64,000 bases of DNA from Megaustenia siamemsis (GCA_032433765.1 JAVIAB010000092.1:61418126-61482125), one strand, 5' to 3'; shown: positions 45,808-58,239, counted from the first letter of the stretch. Translations and numbers: made by a program. Notes: generated by a model not told the origin, from the letters alone.

Positions 45808-48800
45808 AAATAATAGTCGGGATGTATGAAGTCATAAACTAATAGTCAGGAAGTATGAAGTCATGGACTAATAGTCAGGAAGTATGAAGTCATGGACTAA
45901 TAGTCAGGAAGTATGAAGTCATGGACTAATAGTCGGGATGTATGAAGCCATGGACTAATAGTCAGGAAGTATGAAGTCATGGGCAAATAGTCAGGAAGTA
46001 TGAAGTCATGCACTAATAGTCGGGATGTATGAAGTCATGGACTAATAGTCAGGTAGTATGAAGTCATGGACTAATAGTCAGGAAGTATGAAGTCATGGAC
46101 TAATAGTCGGGATGTATGAAGTCATGGACTAATACTCAGGAAGTATGAAGTCATGGACTAATAGTCGGGATGTATGAAGTCATGGACTAATAGTCAGGAA
46201 GTATGAAGTCATGGACTAATAGTCGGGATGTATGAAGTCATGGAATAATAGTCAGGATGTATGAAGTCATGGACTAATAGTCGGGATGTATGAAGTCATG
46301 GACTAATAGTCAGGATGTATGAAGTCATGGATTAATAGTCGGGATGTATGAACTCATGGACTAATAGTCAGGATGTATGAAGTCATGGACTAATTGTCAG
46401 GAATTATGAAGTCATGGACTAATAGTCAGGAAGTATGAAGTCATGGAATAATAGTCAGGAAGTATGAAGACATGAACTAATAGTCAGGAAGTATGAAGTC
46501 ATGAGCTAATAGTCAGGAAGTATGAAGTCATGAACTGATAGTCAGGAAGTATGAAGTCATGGACTAATAGTCGGTATGTAGGAAGTCATGGATTAATAGT
46601 CGGTATGTATGATGTCATGGTCTAATAGTCCGGAAGTACGAAGTCATGGACTAATAGTCCGGAAGTATAAAGTCATGGACTAATAGTCAGGAAGTATAAA
46701 GTCATGGACTAATAGTCAGGAAGTATGAAGTCATGAACTAATAGTCAGGAAGTATGAAGTCATGAACTAATAGTCAGGAAGTATGAAGTCATGAACTGAT
46801 AGTCAGGAAGTATGAAGTCATGGACTAGTAGTCGGTATGTATGAAGTCATGGACTAATAGTCGGTATGTATGAAGTCATGGTCTAATAGTCCGGAAGTTC
46901 GAAGTCATGGACTAATAGTCCGGAAGTATGAAGTCATGGACTAATAGTCTTGATGTATGAAGTCATGGACTAATAGTAGATATGTATGAAGTCATGGACT
47001 AATAATCCGGAAGTATGAAGTCATGGACTAATAGTTAGGAAGTATGAAGTCATGGGCTAATAGTTGGGAAGTATGAAGTCATGGACTAATAGTCGGGATG
47101 TTTGAAGTCATGGACTAATAGTCAGGAAGTATAAAGTCATGAACTAATAGTCAGGATGTATGAAGTCATGGACTAATAGTTAGGAAGTATGAAGTCATGG
47201 ACTAATAGTCGGGATGTTTGAAGTCATGGACTAATTGTCAGGAAGTATGAAGTCATGGACTAATAGTCGGGATGTATGAAGTCATGGACTAATAGTCGGG
47301 ATGTATGAAGTCATGGACTAATAGTCAGGAAGTATTAAGTCATGGACTAATAGTCAGGAAGTATGAAGTCATGAACTAAAAGTCAGGAAGTATGAAGTCA
47401 TGGACTAATAGTCAGGAAGTATGAAGTCATGGACTAATAGTCGTGATATATGAAGTCATGGACTAATAGTCGGGATGTATGAAGTCATGGACTAATAGTC
47501 AGGAAGTATGAAGTCATGGACTAATAGTCAGGAAGTATGAAGTCATGGACTAATAGTCAGGAAGTATGAAGTCATGGACTAATAGTCGGGATGTATGAAG
47601 TCATGGACTAATAGTCAGGAAGTATGAAACCATAGACAAATAGTCAGGAAGTATGAAGTCATGCACTAATAGTCGGGATGTATGAAGTCATGGACTAATA
47701 GTCAGGTAGTATGAAGTCATGGACTAATAGTCAGGAAGTATGAAGTCATGGACTAATAGTCGGGATGTATGAAGTCATGGACTAATACTCAGGAAGTACG
47801 AAGTCATGGACTAATAGTCGGGATGTATGAAGTCATGGACTAATAGTCAGGAAGTATGAAGTCATGGACTAATAGTCGGGATGTATGAAGTCATTCATGG
47901 ACTAATAGTTAGGAAGTATGAAGTCATGGGCTAATAGTTGGGAAGTATGAAGTCATGGACTAATAGCCGGGATGTTTGAAGTCATGGACTAATAGTCAGG
48001 AAGTATGAAGTCATGAACTAATAGTCGGGATGTATGAAGTCATGGACTAATAGTTAGGAAGTATGAAGTCATGGACTAATAGTCGGGATGTTTGAAGTCA
48101 TGGACTAATTGTCAGGAAGTATGAAGTCATGAACTAATAGTCGGGATGTATGAAGTCATGGACTAATAGTCGGGATGTATGAAGTCATGGACTAATAGTC
48201 AGGAAATATTAAGTCATGGACTAATAGTCGTGATATATGAAGTCATGGATTAATAGTCGGGATGTATGAAGTCATGGACTAATAGTCAGGAAGTATGAAG
48301 TCATGGACTAATAGTCAGGAAGTATGAAGTCATGGACTAATAGTCAGGAAGTATGAAGTCATGGACTAATAGTCGGGATGTATGAAGTCATGGACTAATA
48401 GTCAGGAAGTATGAAACCATGGACAAATAGTCTGGAAGTATGAAGTCATGCACTAATAGTCGGGATGTATGAAGTCATGGACTAATAGTCAGGTAGTATG
48501 AAGTCATGGACTAATAGTCAGGAAGTATGAAGTCATGGACTAATAGTCGGGATGTATGAAGTCATGGACTAATACTCAGGAAGTACGAAGTCATGGACTA
48601 ATAGTCGGGATGTATGAAGTCATGGACTAATAGTCAGGAAGTATGAAGTCATGGACTAATAGTCGGGATATATGAAGTCATGGAATAATAGTCGTGATGT
48701 ATGAAGTCATGGACTAATAGACGGGATGTATGAAGTCATGGACTAATAGTCAGGATGTATGAAGTCATGAAGTCATGGTCTAATAGTCCGGAAGTTCGAA

Positions 48801-51134
48801 GTCATGGACTAATAGTCGGGATGTATGAAGTCATGGACTAATAGTAGATATGTATGAAGTCATGGACTAATAATTCGGAAGTATGAAGTCATGGACTAAT
48901 AGTTAGGAAGTATGAAGTCATAGGCTAATAGTCAGGAAGTATGAAGTCATGAACTAATAGTCGGGATGTATGAAGTCATGGACTAATAGTCGGGATGTAT
49001 GAAGTCATGGACTAATAGTCAGGAAGTATTAAGTCATGGACTAATAGTCAGGAAGTATGAAGTCATGAACTAAAAGTCAGGAAGTATGAAGTCATGGACT
49101 AATAGTCAGGAAGTATGAAGTCATGGACTAATAGTCGTGATATATGAAGTCATGGACTAATAGTCGGGATGTATGAAGTCATGGACTAATAGTCATAAAG
49201 TATGAAGTCTTGAACTAATAGTCATAAAGTATGAAGTCATGGACTAATAGTCGTGATGTATGAAGTCATGGACTAATAGTCGCTTTGTATGAAGTCATGG
49301 ACTAATAGTCTGAATGTATGAAGTCATGGACTAATAGTCAGGAAGTATGTAGTCATGGATTAATAGTCGGGATGTATGAAGTCATGGACTAATAGTCGGG
49401 ATGTTTGAAGTCATGGACTAATTGTCAGGAAGTATGAAGTCATGAACTAATAGTCGGGATGTATGAAGTCATGGACTAATAGTCGGGATGTATGAAGTCA
49501 TGGACTAATAGTCAGGAAATATTAAGTCATGGACTAATAGTCGTGATATATGAAGTCATGGATTAATAGTCGGGATGTATGAAGTCATGGACTAATAGTC
49601 AGGAAGTATGAAGTCATGGACTAATAGTCAGGAAGTATGAAGTCATGGACTAATAGTCAGGAAGTATGAAGTCATGGACTAATAGTCGGGATGTATGAAG
49701 TCATGGACTAATAGTCAGGAAGTATGAAACCATGGACAAATAGTCTGGAAGTATGAAGTCATGCACTAATAGTCGGGATGTATGAAGTCATGGACTAATA
49801 GTCAGGTAGTATGAAGTCATGGACTAATAGTCAGGAAGTATGAAGTCATGGACTAATAGTCGGGATGTATGAAGTCATGGACTAATACTCAGGAAGTACG
49901 AAGTCATGGACTAATAGTCGGGATGTATGAAGTCATGGACTAATAGTCAGGAAGTATGAAGTCATGGACTAATAGTCGGGATATATGAAGTCATGGAATA
50001 ATAGTCGTGATGTATGAAGTCATGGACTAATAGACGGGATGTATGAAGTCATGGACTAATAGTCAGGATGTATGAAGTCATGAAGTCATGGTCTAATAGT
50101 CCGGAAGTTCGAAGTCATGGACTAATAGTCGGGATGTATGAAGTCATGGACTAATAGTAGATATGTATGAAGTCATGGACTAATAATTCGGAAGTATGAA
50201 GTCATGGACTAATAGTTAGGAAGTATGAAGTCATAGGCTAATAGTCAGGAAGTATGAAGTCATGAACTAATAGTCGGGATGTATGAAGTCATGGACTAAT
50301 AGTCGGGATGTATGAAGTCATGGACTAATAGTCAGGAAGTATTAAGTCATGGACTAATAGTCAGGAAGTATGAAGTCATGAACTAAAAGTCAGGAAGTAT
50401 GAAGTCATGGACTAATAGTCAGGAAGTATGAAGTCATGGACTAATAGTCGTGATATATGAAGTCATGGACTAATAGTCGGGATGTATGAAGTCATGGACT
50501 AATAGTCATAAAGTATGAAGTCTTGAACTAATAGTCATAAAGTATGAAGTCATGGACTAATAGTCGTGATGTATGAAGTCATGGACTAATAGTCGCTTTG
50601 TATGAAGTCATGGACTAATAGTCTGAATGTATGAAGTCATGGACTAATAGTCAGGAAGTATGTAGTCATGGATTAATAGTCGGGATGTATGAAGTCATGG
50701 ACTAATAGTCGGTATGTATGAAGTCATGGACTAATAGTCAGGAAGTATGAAGTCATGGATTAATAGTCGGGATGTATGAAGTCATGGACTAATAGTCGGT
50801 ATGTATGAAGTCATGGACTAATAGTCAGAAAGTATGAAGTCATGGACTAATAGTCAGGAAGTATTAAGTCATGGAGTAATAGTCGGGATGTATGAAGTCA
50901 TGAACTAATAGTCAGGAATTATGAAGTCATGGACTAATAGTCGGGATGTATGAACTCATGGACTAATAGTCGGGATGTATGAAGCCATGGACTAATAGTC
51001 GGGACGTATGAAGTCATGGACTAATAGTCCGGAAGTATGAAGTCATGGACTAATAGTCGGGATGTATGAACTCATGGACTAATAGTCGGGATGTATGAAG
51101 TCATGGACTAATAGTCAGGAAGTATGAAGCCATG
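45808..51134. repeat. 29-bp satellite array, ~184 copies, 5.3 kb
   Basis: The unit is AGTCATGGACTAATAGTC plus AGGAAGTATGA or GGGATGTATGA, 29 bp, with these two variants interspersed. Rarer variants (CCGGAAGTTCGA, GTGATATATGA, ATAAAGTATGA) recur in fixed order, which shows higher-order structure. Every frame meets TAA or TAG within each unit, so it is non-coding. Copies are contiguous with no spacers. Small indels (8-bp GAAGTCAT at about 48767 and 50080, 4-bp at about 47893) act as landmarks. Confidence 0.98.
48085..50710. repeat. Two tandem 1313-bp higher-order repeats
   Basis: Landmarks recur at exactly 1313 bp: GGGATGTTTGAAG (48087 and 49400), CGGGATATATG (48664 and 49977), CAGGTAGTATG (48490 and 49803) and GGAAGTATGTAG (49341 and 50654). 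1313 equals 45 units of 29 bp plus an 8-bp insertion. Similarity breaks down near 50710 (GGTATGTATG in place of GGGATGTTTG). Earlier shared landmarks at 46051 and 47704 are 1653 bp (57 units) apart, showing an older layer of duplication. Confidence 0.9.
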
Positions 51135-52100
51135 CATTTATGTGCAAAATGATATTGACCCTGATTGGATGGAAATAAAGAAAGTGTCATAGTATAAGAA
51201 TGGATGGATAAACCTTATTTTCGACCTATGTTACTAAAAGTAGCCTGAGTGGCTTTGATGATTTCATTGTTATCAAGACACATTATCATTTTATGGAAAA
51301 AAAGTTAGACATAAGTTTCAAGTTTATATTATTAGGTGGTACTCAATTTAAAGTCAATTTTGACCAAACCAACATAATAATTCAGGAGTTGAATTGTTAA
51401 CACAAAATATCATGTATCTCTCTATCCCCTTATCTCTCTCTCTCTCTTCTATCTCTACCCCCTCTTCTCTGTGCCCTCTGATATTGACAAGTCAAAGAAA
51501 CATGAAGTGCTCTTAGCAGGTCTCTAAGAGTTTTTTGTGTACACATAGTAATCGATGTTACATAAGACATTTACCTGATCCACCTTTCGTGAGGTTTATT
51601 GTTTATCTGTTTGGTTGTTCCATTTGAAGGTTAATGCTCTTACCAGATGATGTTTATCTAACTCCCTTTTAGTTGCTCGATAAATAAAACATCAATGACG
51701 TGTGCTCTGTTTGTTGAATGATAACAAACAAGCAATAGTTAGCTATAACAATAATCATCACTAGCATCATCTAGCTGCGTGTTCCTATTGGAACTTGGGC
51801 AGCTCCTCTTGTGTCAATTAATGACGTTGAACTGCACTACATCTAAAAGGTAAGTGATAAAAAAGAACAAGCAAATGGCCACACAAAAAATCTATCAGAT
51901 AATTTTATACATTCTTCTTTTCTCCTGCGACGCTTCAAGATAACATCAGACGGATAAAAGAATAAAGAAGGTAAATAGTGAATATGCACTCAACATTTAA
52001 TAAACTAAAAAAATAAAAACTGACACAAAAAATGTGTGTAGATTTGACCAGGAACCGAACCGTTACTCACAATTACAGTATTTGATCGATAAAAATTGAC
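51135..52100. other. No recognised gene
   Basis: Unique DNA with a CT-rich tract at about 51420-51475. Nothing coding recognised. Confidence 0.5.
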
Positions 52101-52255
52101 CTAAGTTTTTATCAAGCTATGGAGGTTCTGATTTTGTAGGTAATAACTACATTTAACTGATTTCATGTCGCAGCAATTCAGGTCGGGAAGATTTTCATAA
52201 TAAGGTCTGTAACAAGACGAGTTACAAGTAATGTGGTGGTCCAGACAATGTTCAT
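52101..52255 (-). CDS. Candidate terminal exon of a Cys-rich protein
   Basis: On the minus strand a long pyrimidine tract (CTGTCTTTCGTCTCCCC...CAAAG) could serve as an acceptor before 52255. It precedes a frame reading DEHCLDHHITCNSSCYRPYY, ENLPDLNCCDMKSVKC and SYYLQNQ to a TAG at 52103-52101. Six cysteines in 51 residues suggest a disulfide-rich, secreted domain. The same frame stays open further upstream with four more cysteines (CPGYCPCLSSPHLC), back to a TAA near 52330. I recognise no family and see no partner exon. Confidence 0.3.
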
Positions 52256-52882
52256 CTTTGAGACACAAATGGGGAGACGAAAGACAGGGACAGTAACCAG
52301 GGCACAATTGCATTTTTTGGGGTTTTAATTATCAGCCGTTTTAGACTTGAACAAACCACCATTCTCCCCACTCTCATGTACGCGCGTCAGAACAGACCAG
52401 AATATCTTTCGGACGATCCATACAAGACTGACAAAACGCATATAATAGGCCATATAATAACGGCAAACACATATAACAAGCCATATAATAACTACTGTGT
52501 ACTGCCTGATGCAAAATCGCCCAACCGAGGCCTACTCTGTGGTTTCATTTACAAATTTGAGAACGTTTTTATAAGTTGTGGGAACACATAACAGTAACTG
52601 GAATACAATGTGACAACAAACAAAATAAATCGAAGGAAGACGAGATAGTGGGAAACAGAATGAAAAGATATCCACATGATCAATTACAGGAACAGTACTT
52701 GATGATGACGACGACGATTCAGAATACGGAATTTAGTAAGTACATTTTTTTGTCAGTATTTTTGTTTGTGATAATTTCTTTGGCTTTGGGGTAATAGATG
52801 AAGAAATAGTTTTGGTTTCTGCGTATGATAGCTATTTACGATATATACAACCTGTATATATATTTTTGTACCTGTATAAATT

Positions 52883-53500
52883 ATATGCTGATGATACTGT
52901 TCTACTAGCAGAAAATCCTAAAGACCTACAATTAAATATCACAGTTGAGGGAATACATCTGGAGACAGTCCAGAGCTACAACTACCTGGGACATACTATA
53001 ACCAATGATGGAAAATGCAAAGCTGAAATAAACAAAAGAATAGGTATGGTAAAAAGTAATTTTAATGCCACGAAAAATATACTAACAACAAAACAAATAT
53101 CAGCAGGGCTGAAACTAAGAATGGCAAAATGTTACATCTTCTCAATATTCCTGTATGGTGCAGAAACATGGACATTAGACAAGAAAACAGAACAGAAAAT
53201 TGAAGCCTTTGAAATGTGGATTTATAGAAGAATAGGTAGAATTGGATGGAAAAAAAAGATAACAAACGATGAAGTTTTAAAACAACTGAAAATAAAAAGA
53301 GAACTACTAAACACAATTAAGACAAGACAAATGAAATTTTTGGGGCATGTCAAAAGACACAACAGCCTACTAAAAGTAATATTGGAAGGAAAAATACAAG
53401 GTAAAAGAGGCAGAGGCAGACCAAGACTAACATGGACGAGTAACATCAAAAGATGGACAAGTCAATCTATGACAGCCTGCACCATGAAAGCAAGTCAACA
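52883..53500 (+). pseudogene. LINE-D fragment with internal in-frame deletion
   Basis: The plus strand reads YADDTVLLAENPKDLQ and continues directly into LNITVEGIHLETVQ, skipping about 100 bp present in the 26.4 kb copy while keeping the frame. It then runs through YNYLGHTIT, YGAETWTLDKKTEQK, WIYRRIGRIGW and GRGRPRLTWTSNIKRW. The copy stops at about 53500, before the usual VANLRC terminus and tail, so the 3' end is missing too. The resulting 241-codon frame (52812-53537) is unbroken. Confidence 0.85.
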
Positions 53501-53816
53501 GATTTACATGCTGAAAGTAAAGGGTGACTCACAATAAATTGTAACACTTGGAGCAACATTATTTTATGTTGAGCCTGTTTACCAATTTGGAAGATAAACA
53601 ATGAGGCTCTTATTTCATTCCGCAGTCGATTAGTCACATCTGTGGCGTGGTTGCTAATCTGTGTTGTTCTGCGTGAGTGTGAACAATGGTGATGACAGTG
53701 TGATGAACATATGATCTAGTGTAACAATTTAACGCTAAAAATAATGCGTACGAATATAAAGGTCATGTGAAGTGCAAATGAATGCATAAAAATGCGAAGC
53801 TGCAGTAAAGCTGAAT

Positions 53817-54190
53817 ATGAGGAAAAATTAAAAAATACAAAAAATGGTATGTTAGAAGCTTTACGTGATAAGTGGACGACACAGACTAAAAGACGTCTCG
53901 GCCCAATAGGCCTTCAGCAGGAACAAACAAGAAAAACACACACACAAAACTAATAACGAAACATTAAAACAAAAATATTAACCTAAGATATAAATACTAA
54001 AGTAAACACTTAGCTGCTACTTAATGTTTGTATTTCGTCCTAAGTGTTTACTTTAGTTTTGTGTGTGTGTTTTTCTTGTTTGTTCCTGCTGAAGGCCTAA
54101 TGGGCCGAAACGTCGTTTAGTCTATGTCGTCCACTTATCACGTAAAGCTTCTAACAGACCATTTTTTTGTATTTTTTAATTTTTCCTCAT
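53817..54190. repeat. Foldback: 136-bp inverted repeat with hammerhead-like motif
   Basis: The left arm (53817-53952) and right arm (54055-54190) are reverse complements at roughly 95% identity by eye, separated by about 100 bp that itself holds an inner hairpin (TAAACACTTAG / CTAAGTGTTTA). The right arm contains CTGCTGAAGGCCTAATGGGC plus CGAAACGTCG, resembling the ribozyme-like core at 25146. Inverted terminal copies are known for Penelope-like elements and for foldback/MITE elements. Which applies here is not decided. Confidence 0.85.
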
Positions 54191-54336
54191 GTGAAGTGCT
54201 ATTTTATTTTGTTATTACTTTGATTTATAGCGTATTTCTTTCTCGGTGATCTGTTTTAAGGCAAAGATAGAACAATGCAACTCCAGTTTTTTTTTCTTCT
54301 TGTTCCCACTTGCTTTTTGCTTTACATAATTGAGGT

Positions 54337-54621
54337 TCAATTAATGGTCTTGTTAAAAAGACGCATATTTGTCAATTCTACTAGATATTTCTTAATGATA
54401 TAACTATCGTTGCGGAAGCAGTCTATTTCACGACGTTGATAGCGAAGAGGTATGTAGGACTGGGAGATAATTCCACCAATGTCATATGCTGTCGCCATGT
54501 GATGTACCGGTCTGAGATTATTTTTGATATGGATTAACATAAACTTTACTAACCATAATGGAAACCATTCCCCAGGCTTGGCAAAAAAGGCAAATGTGAA
54601 TATTTTGTCCGATCTTTCCAC
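54337..54621 (-). pseudogene. Possible SLC37/MFS-like transporter fragment
   Basis: An open 94-codon minus frame without an ATG start contains FAFFAK..., WLVKFMLIHIKNN and HMATAYDIGGII. The last resembles the LSTLFDVGGIIGG region of SLC37 sugar-phosphate exchangers (major facilitator superfamily), and FFAK plus W-L align just upstream. After DIGGII the resemblance stops and no consensus donor is present there. It may be a decayed exon, a retrocopy piece, or chance. Confidence 0.22.
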
Positions 54622-55048
54622 AGCAGATAATTATAAATGGTGTTAATGATCACTTAGGCATCAAGGAACTAATTACATAGTAAATGCCCACGGTAAACAC
54701 GCACTTACCACTGAAGATTAACAACAGATTGTTCACAACCGTCTAAAAAAATATACATGTGCACCACACATATTTTGGGGCAGTGTCTATACATCCTATA
54801 ATAATCTTTCCTGAGAGGCAATTTGAGATGTCTAGGGTGTTGTCATTTTGTGTGTACTTTTTACAAGTGTACATTTCGTGATTTTTTAAATAAATGAATG
54901 GTTAATGATCACAAATAATATATTTCGCGTACCTTGTGACGAGGAAAACATTTGAGTCAGATCTCCTCATCATAACAGGGGGAGATCATGGAATGGACTG
55001 AGGTGGTCCAGCTGTAGTGGAAACCGGACAATTGTGCGACATACAATG
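54622..55048. other. Upstream region, nothing recognised
   Basis: Unique DNA upstream of the TATA boxes of the next gene. No repeat match seen. Confidence 0.5.
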
Positions 55049-55111
55049 GTATAAAAGATGAGAGACAGTGATAACTAAAATTAGGTTCTGCATGATGCGT
55101 CCTTATAAAAG
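55049..55111 (+). promoter_or_regulatory. Two TATA boxes (TATAAAAG)
   Basis: TATAAAAG occurs at 55049-55056 and again at 55104-55111, 55 bp apart and 70-125 bp upstream of the preferred ATG at 55181. Two identical consensus TATA boxes in this position support a real RNA polymerase II start for the downstream gene. A start from the second box (about 55135) would leave a short leader. Confidence 0.5.
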
Positions 55112-55180
55112 ACACACTAATCCCCCGTCTTCATGATTCATCAAGTTCATTGTTACATTGTCATGTTCTCCTCAGAAACG

Positions 55181-55347
55181 ATGTTCCTGCTCACTGTGGT
55201 TCTAGTAGTGCTGGCTGCCCTGCTCTGGATCCTCATGTTAGAAGTAAACTTGGAGAAGTCGTTGACAATAGTATCAAAGATTCCAAGGCATGACCTATTT
55301 ACCTTTCTCTCGACTCCAGTGAATCTAGAGAGATGCCATCCAACCTT
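55181..55347 (+). CDS. Membrane-anchored SRPBCC/START-like protein, exon 1
   Basis: I choose the ATG at 55181 (A at -3). It encodes MFLLTVVLVVLAALLWILML, a clear signal-anchor, followed by EVNLEKSLTIVSKIPRHDLF and TFLSTPVNLERCHPT. In-frame ATGs at 55133 and 55163 lie upstream, and CTCCTCAG at 55166-55173 could also be an acceptor. The exon ends at donor CTT|GTAAGA in phase 2. The strand-turn-helix pattern with F.FLS.P.NL...HP is what I associate with the start of SRPBCC/START-like ligand-binding domains. The family call is inference. Confidence 0.5.
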
Positions 55348-56899
55348 GTAAGAAATTACCGCAAAAATATAGCCTTTTTTCGTGTTCTATTTATTTTTTG
55401 TACGCATTTCACTTATGTTTCATGGTGTTTATAGCGTTTGTGAAATTTAAAACTAACGTGTGGCTGAAATATGAGATCAGGCCCCAAAACACTTTGAACG
55501 TGTACACTATAGTTGCTGTTTACACCCTCTTAGCGTTGAGCTTGGATTGTGTGTAAACTTGTAAAGTTAGGAAATTGTATATCCTTTGTGTGCACTGCTT
55601 GAGGAAGCTACTTCGGATAAGTAAAACTACTGAAGATTACATGTTCATTTGAGCCAAATAGAATTAGCAACTAATAAGAGCTGCATTATGTTCAACCGCT
55701 GTGATAATATAAGGGGCGGGAGAGGTCACCATGTTAGAAGATATCCAGAAAAGATCACAATTACTTCCAGAACAAGATGATATCATCAATTACCTCTGAA
55801 TCCACTTTAGTATCAAAATGAATGCATGTGGTTTTCATCGACAGAGTGGGGCAAAAAATAATTATGAAATACTGAACATTTTAACTACGTGTCATATAAA
55901 GTTGTTTATTGTGTACCGTAATTAGAGTTTACTTTTTCAAAAATCCTGTTTGCGGGGCTATTTTGATACTTTACAAGGGGACTGTGTGGTCTTGAAGCAA
56001 GACTTAAAACATCTGGACAAGTTTCCGGGTTAGAATCCCGCCATAGACCGTGGGGATTTTACACTTTGAGTCCGTGGACTTCTTGTGGCTTCACCCTTGT
56101 TAAGTCTCTGGGTAGTTGCATCCATTGTTTAGTCCTCTCGGTTAACGACTCTCGGTTAAGTTCCGTTGACAGCTAAAAGTCGAAAGGAGCAAGTCAAAAT
56201 GGCCGCTGACCGGGCATGTTGTTAAGCAAATGTACCAATGCTGAAAACGGATATGTCGGACCGAAAGGTGCACATTTCACGACTTTCTTGTAAATTGGCG
56301 ACACAAAACATCCACACTCACTGAACGACATACCGCTAAGAAGAAATAATATTTACTGTACAGTGAATCTCTTGTATTAATACCTAATTTAACAGCATCT
56401 AATAGGTTCCTTAGATACCATTTTGCTGCTAATTTTAACTTATCATTCTTTGCATGCTCTTCTGTTTTTTTTTCTGCGGAAGCCTCGCTCCAAATTAAAA
56501 AAAAACTGTTTGTGCTATTAAGTATATTTATATGCTCCCGTAGGTCTTATATTTTTCCATCTATTAGTGCCTGATCGTCTGCAAATATTAATCTCCCCTG
56601 TTTCCAGTGAGGTCGTTAATTCTTAATGTAGCCATGTAGTTAATAAACAAAAGGGATATAATGCGCACCACTTTCTTACTCTTATTCTAATTTCGAAGTG
56701 GTCTGTATAGCTTGTTGCTGTTCAGACTATGCAGCTGCTGTTGATGTAGAAACTTTTACATAGGATGGTTAAATGTTGGTTTACTCCGTTTTTTTTTCAT
56801 TGATTTCATAATATCAGTTCTACATTATTTGTATTTGTATATGCTTTATTATTGTGACATGCCCTTGCTCCTTGACTTTTAATCACGTCTTTATTTCAG
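55348..56899 (+). other. Inferred intron 1 of the SRPBCC-like gene
   Basis: Starts GTAAGA and ends TTATTTCAG. It contains a tRNA-like stretch near 55980-56050 (B-box-like GGGTTAGAATCCCGCC) that may be an old SINE. Nothing else recognised. Confidence 0.5.
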
Positions 56900-57072
56900 C
56901 TTCAAGATATCAAACGTAGAGAAAGAGAACGACGCACTAGTGTTTACGGCAGAGGAAGATCTGGGTGGATTAATTGGTAGCAATAAAGTGCCTGTAAGAG
57001 TAATAAGTTACAACAATGCTTCCTCAGCAACGTCACATGTGCAAATGGATTTTTACAGCAACCTTGCGATTG
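56900..57072 (+). CDS. SRPBCC/START-like protein, exon 2
   Basis: Preceded by TTTATTTCAG and followed by G|GTAGGT. Joined in phase to exon 1 (TT + C gives Phe), it encodes FKISNVEKENDALVFTAEED, then LGGLIGSNKVPVRVISYNN and ASSATSHVQMDFYSNLAI. The frame is free of stops over 173 bp, codon use looks coding, and alternating polar/hydrophobic residues suggest beta strands. It ends in phase 1. A second donor 4 bp later (TAG|GTAGTG) is possible but would break the phase with exon 3. Confidence 0.6.
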
Positions 57073-58239
57073 GTAGGTAGTGGACTAAATGATGTTTTAT
57101 CAGGAATGGTATTTTGTTTTATTAACAGATAATTTCGGGACTTGTGTCGTTTCCCCAAGACACATAAACTGAAACATTCTAACCACTCTCACTTGCTCCC
57201 TGTCTCCAAATAAAGCAAGTGAAAACACATAGATACATGTATACCCATGAGTGTTTTCAAGACTACCTAATTTCACTCCAAGATAAGCCTTCCACTGTTG
57301 GAGACGATTCGATATGTGTTTCTACATCTTTTATTTAACATTTTTCTACCCGACTGTATATTTTTTCCGCATCCATATAGAAGGTCTTTTCTAGCCGCAA
57401 AGTTGAACACCTTTGTATCGCTTTTCATCCCAGACCATCTATAATCATACTTTGATTATTTTTCTTTCTTTATTCGCTACCTTATTCTCCAGTATGGTCC
57501 AAGCCTTGAGGACACATTGCGTTCTTACTGTTCAAGTTCTGTAGGCTCGACATTGAAATTTGTCTTTATCTTTTGACACATTAACATGTATCATGAAGGA
57601 ACTGGCAATTTCCTATACATCTAAAATTAATTATGTCTTTATCAGGATATTGTTTGTAAACTGGTAGGCAAATGGTCTTACTTTCTGTTAAACTATCAAC
57701 TAACTGATAAATCCGATTTTGACACGTGAGGTTACATTATGTTTTATCTACTTACAATTCCAGTTATCTTTAGCTTGCTTGTGCAGCGTAATATGTACAT
57801 CAATCATGAATAGCAAGGTCACACAGACATGTAGACATGCCACGTAGTGAACTGATTGTCTTAACTTCGCTCATTGTTAATTTATTACTGGATTCACGAA
57901 ATGAAGTAATTTCGATTTACGCCCTTTTTGTTGACAACAACTCGATCCACTCAAGGTAATTTTATGTCCGATACACCGGCCAACTAAATTCAAAAGAAAG
58001 TAGTTTTTAATGGTCGAATATTATATATATATATATATATATATGACCTTGTTAATGCGAACATCATTAACTTCGCCATTTTAAATAGTTCTGGTATTCC
58101 TGAAGCACATATCATAAACTAATCTAATGCAGGCTTTTATGGAGTCCTTTTTTTTCCTCTTATTTCTTTCTTCTGTTTTTGATTTCTGCACTGGTGCCAG
58201 CCACATGTCTAACCTTGCTAAGTTTTCTTGTACAACACG

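Noticed and set aside
45808..51134. Resemblance to a CRISPR array (regular ~29-bp repeats)
   Set aside because: There are no unique spacers; units are contiguous and diverge like satellite monomers, and the window is clearly eukaryotic.
45808..51134. TGACTTCA words in the satellite as AP-1/CRE-like sites
   Set aside because: They do not match the AP-1 (TGACTCA) or CRE (TGACGTCA) consensus and are simply part of every unit.
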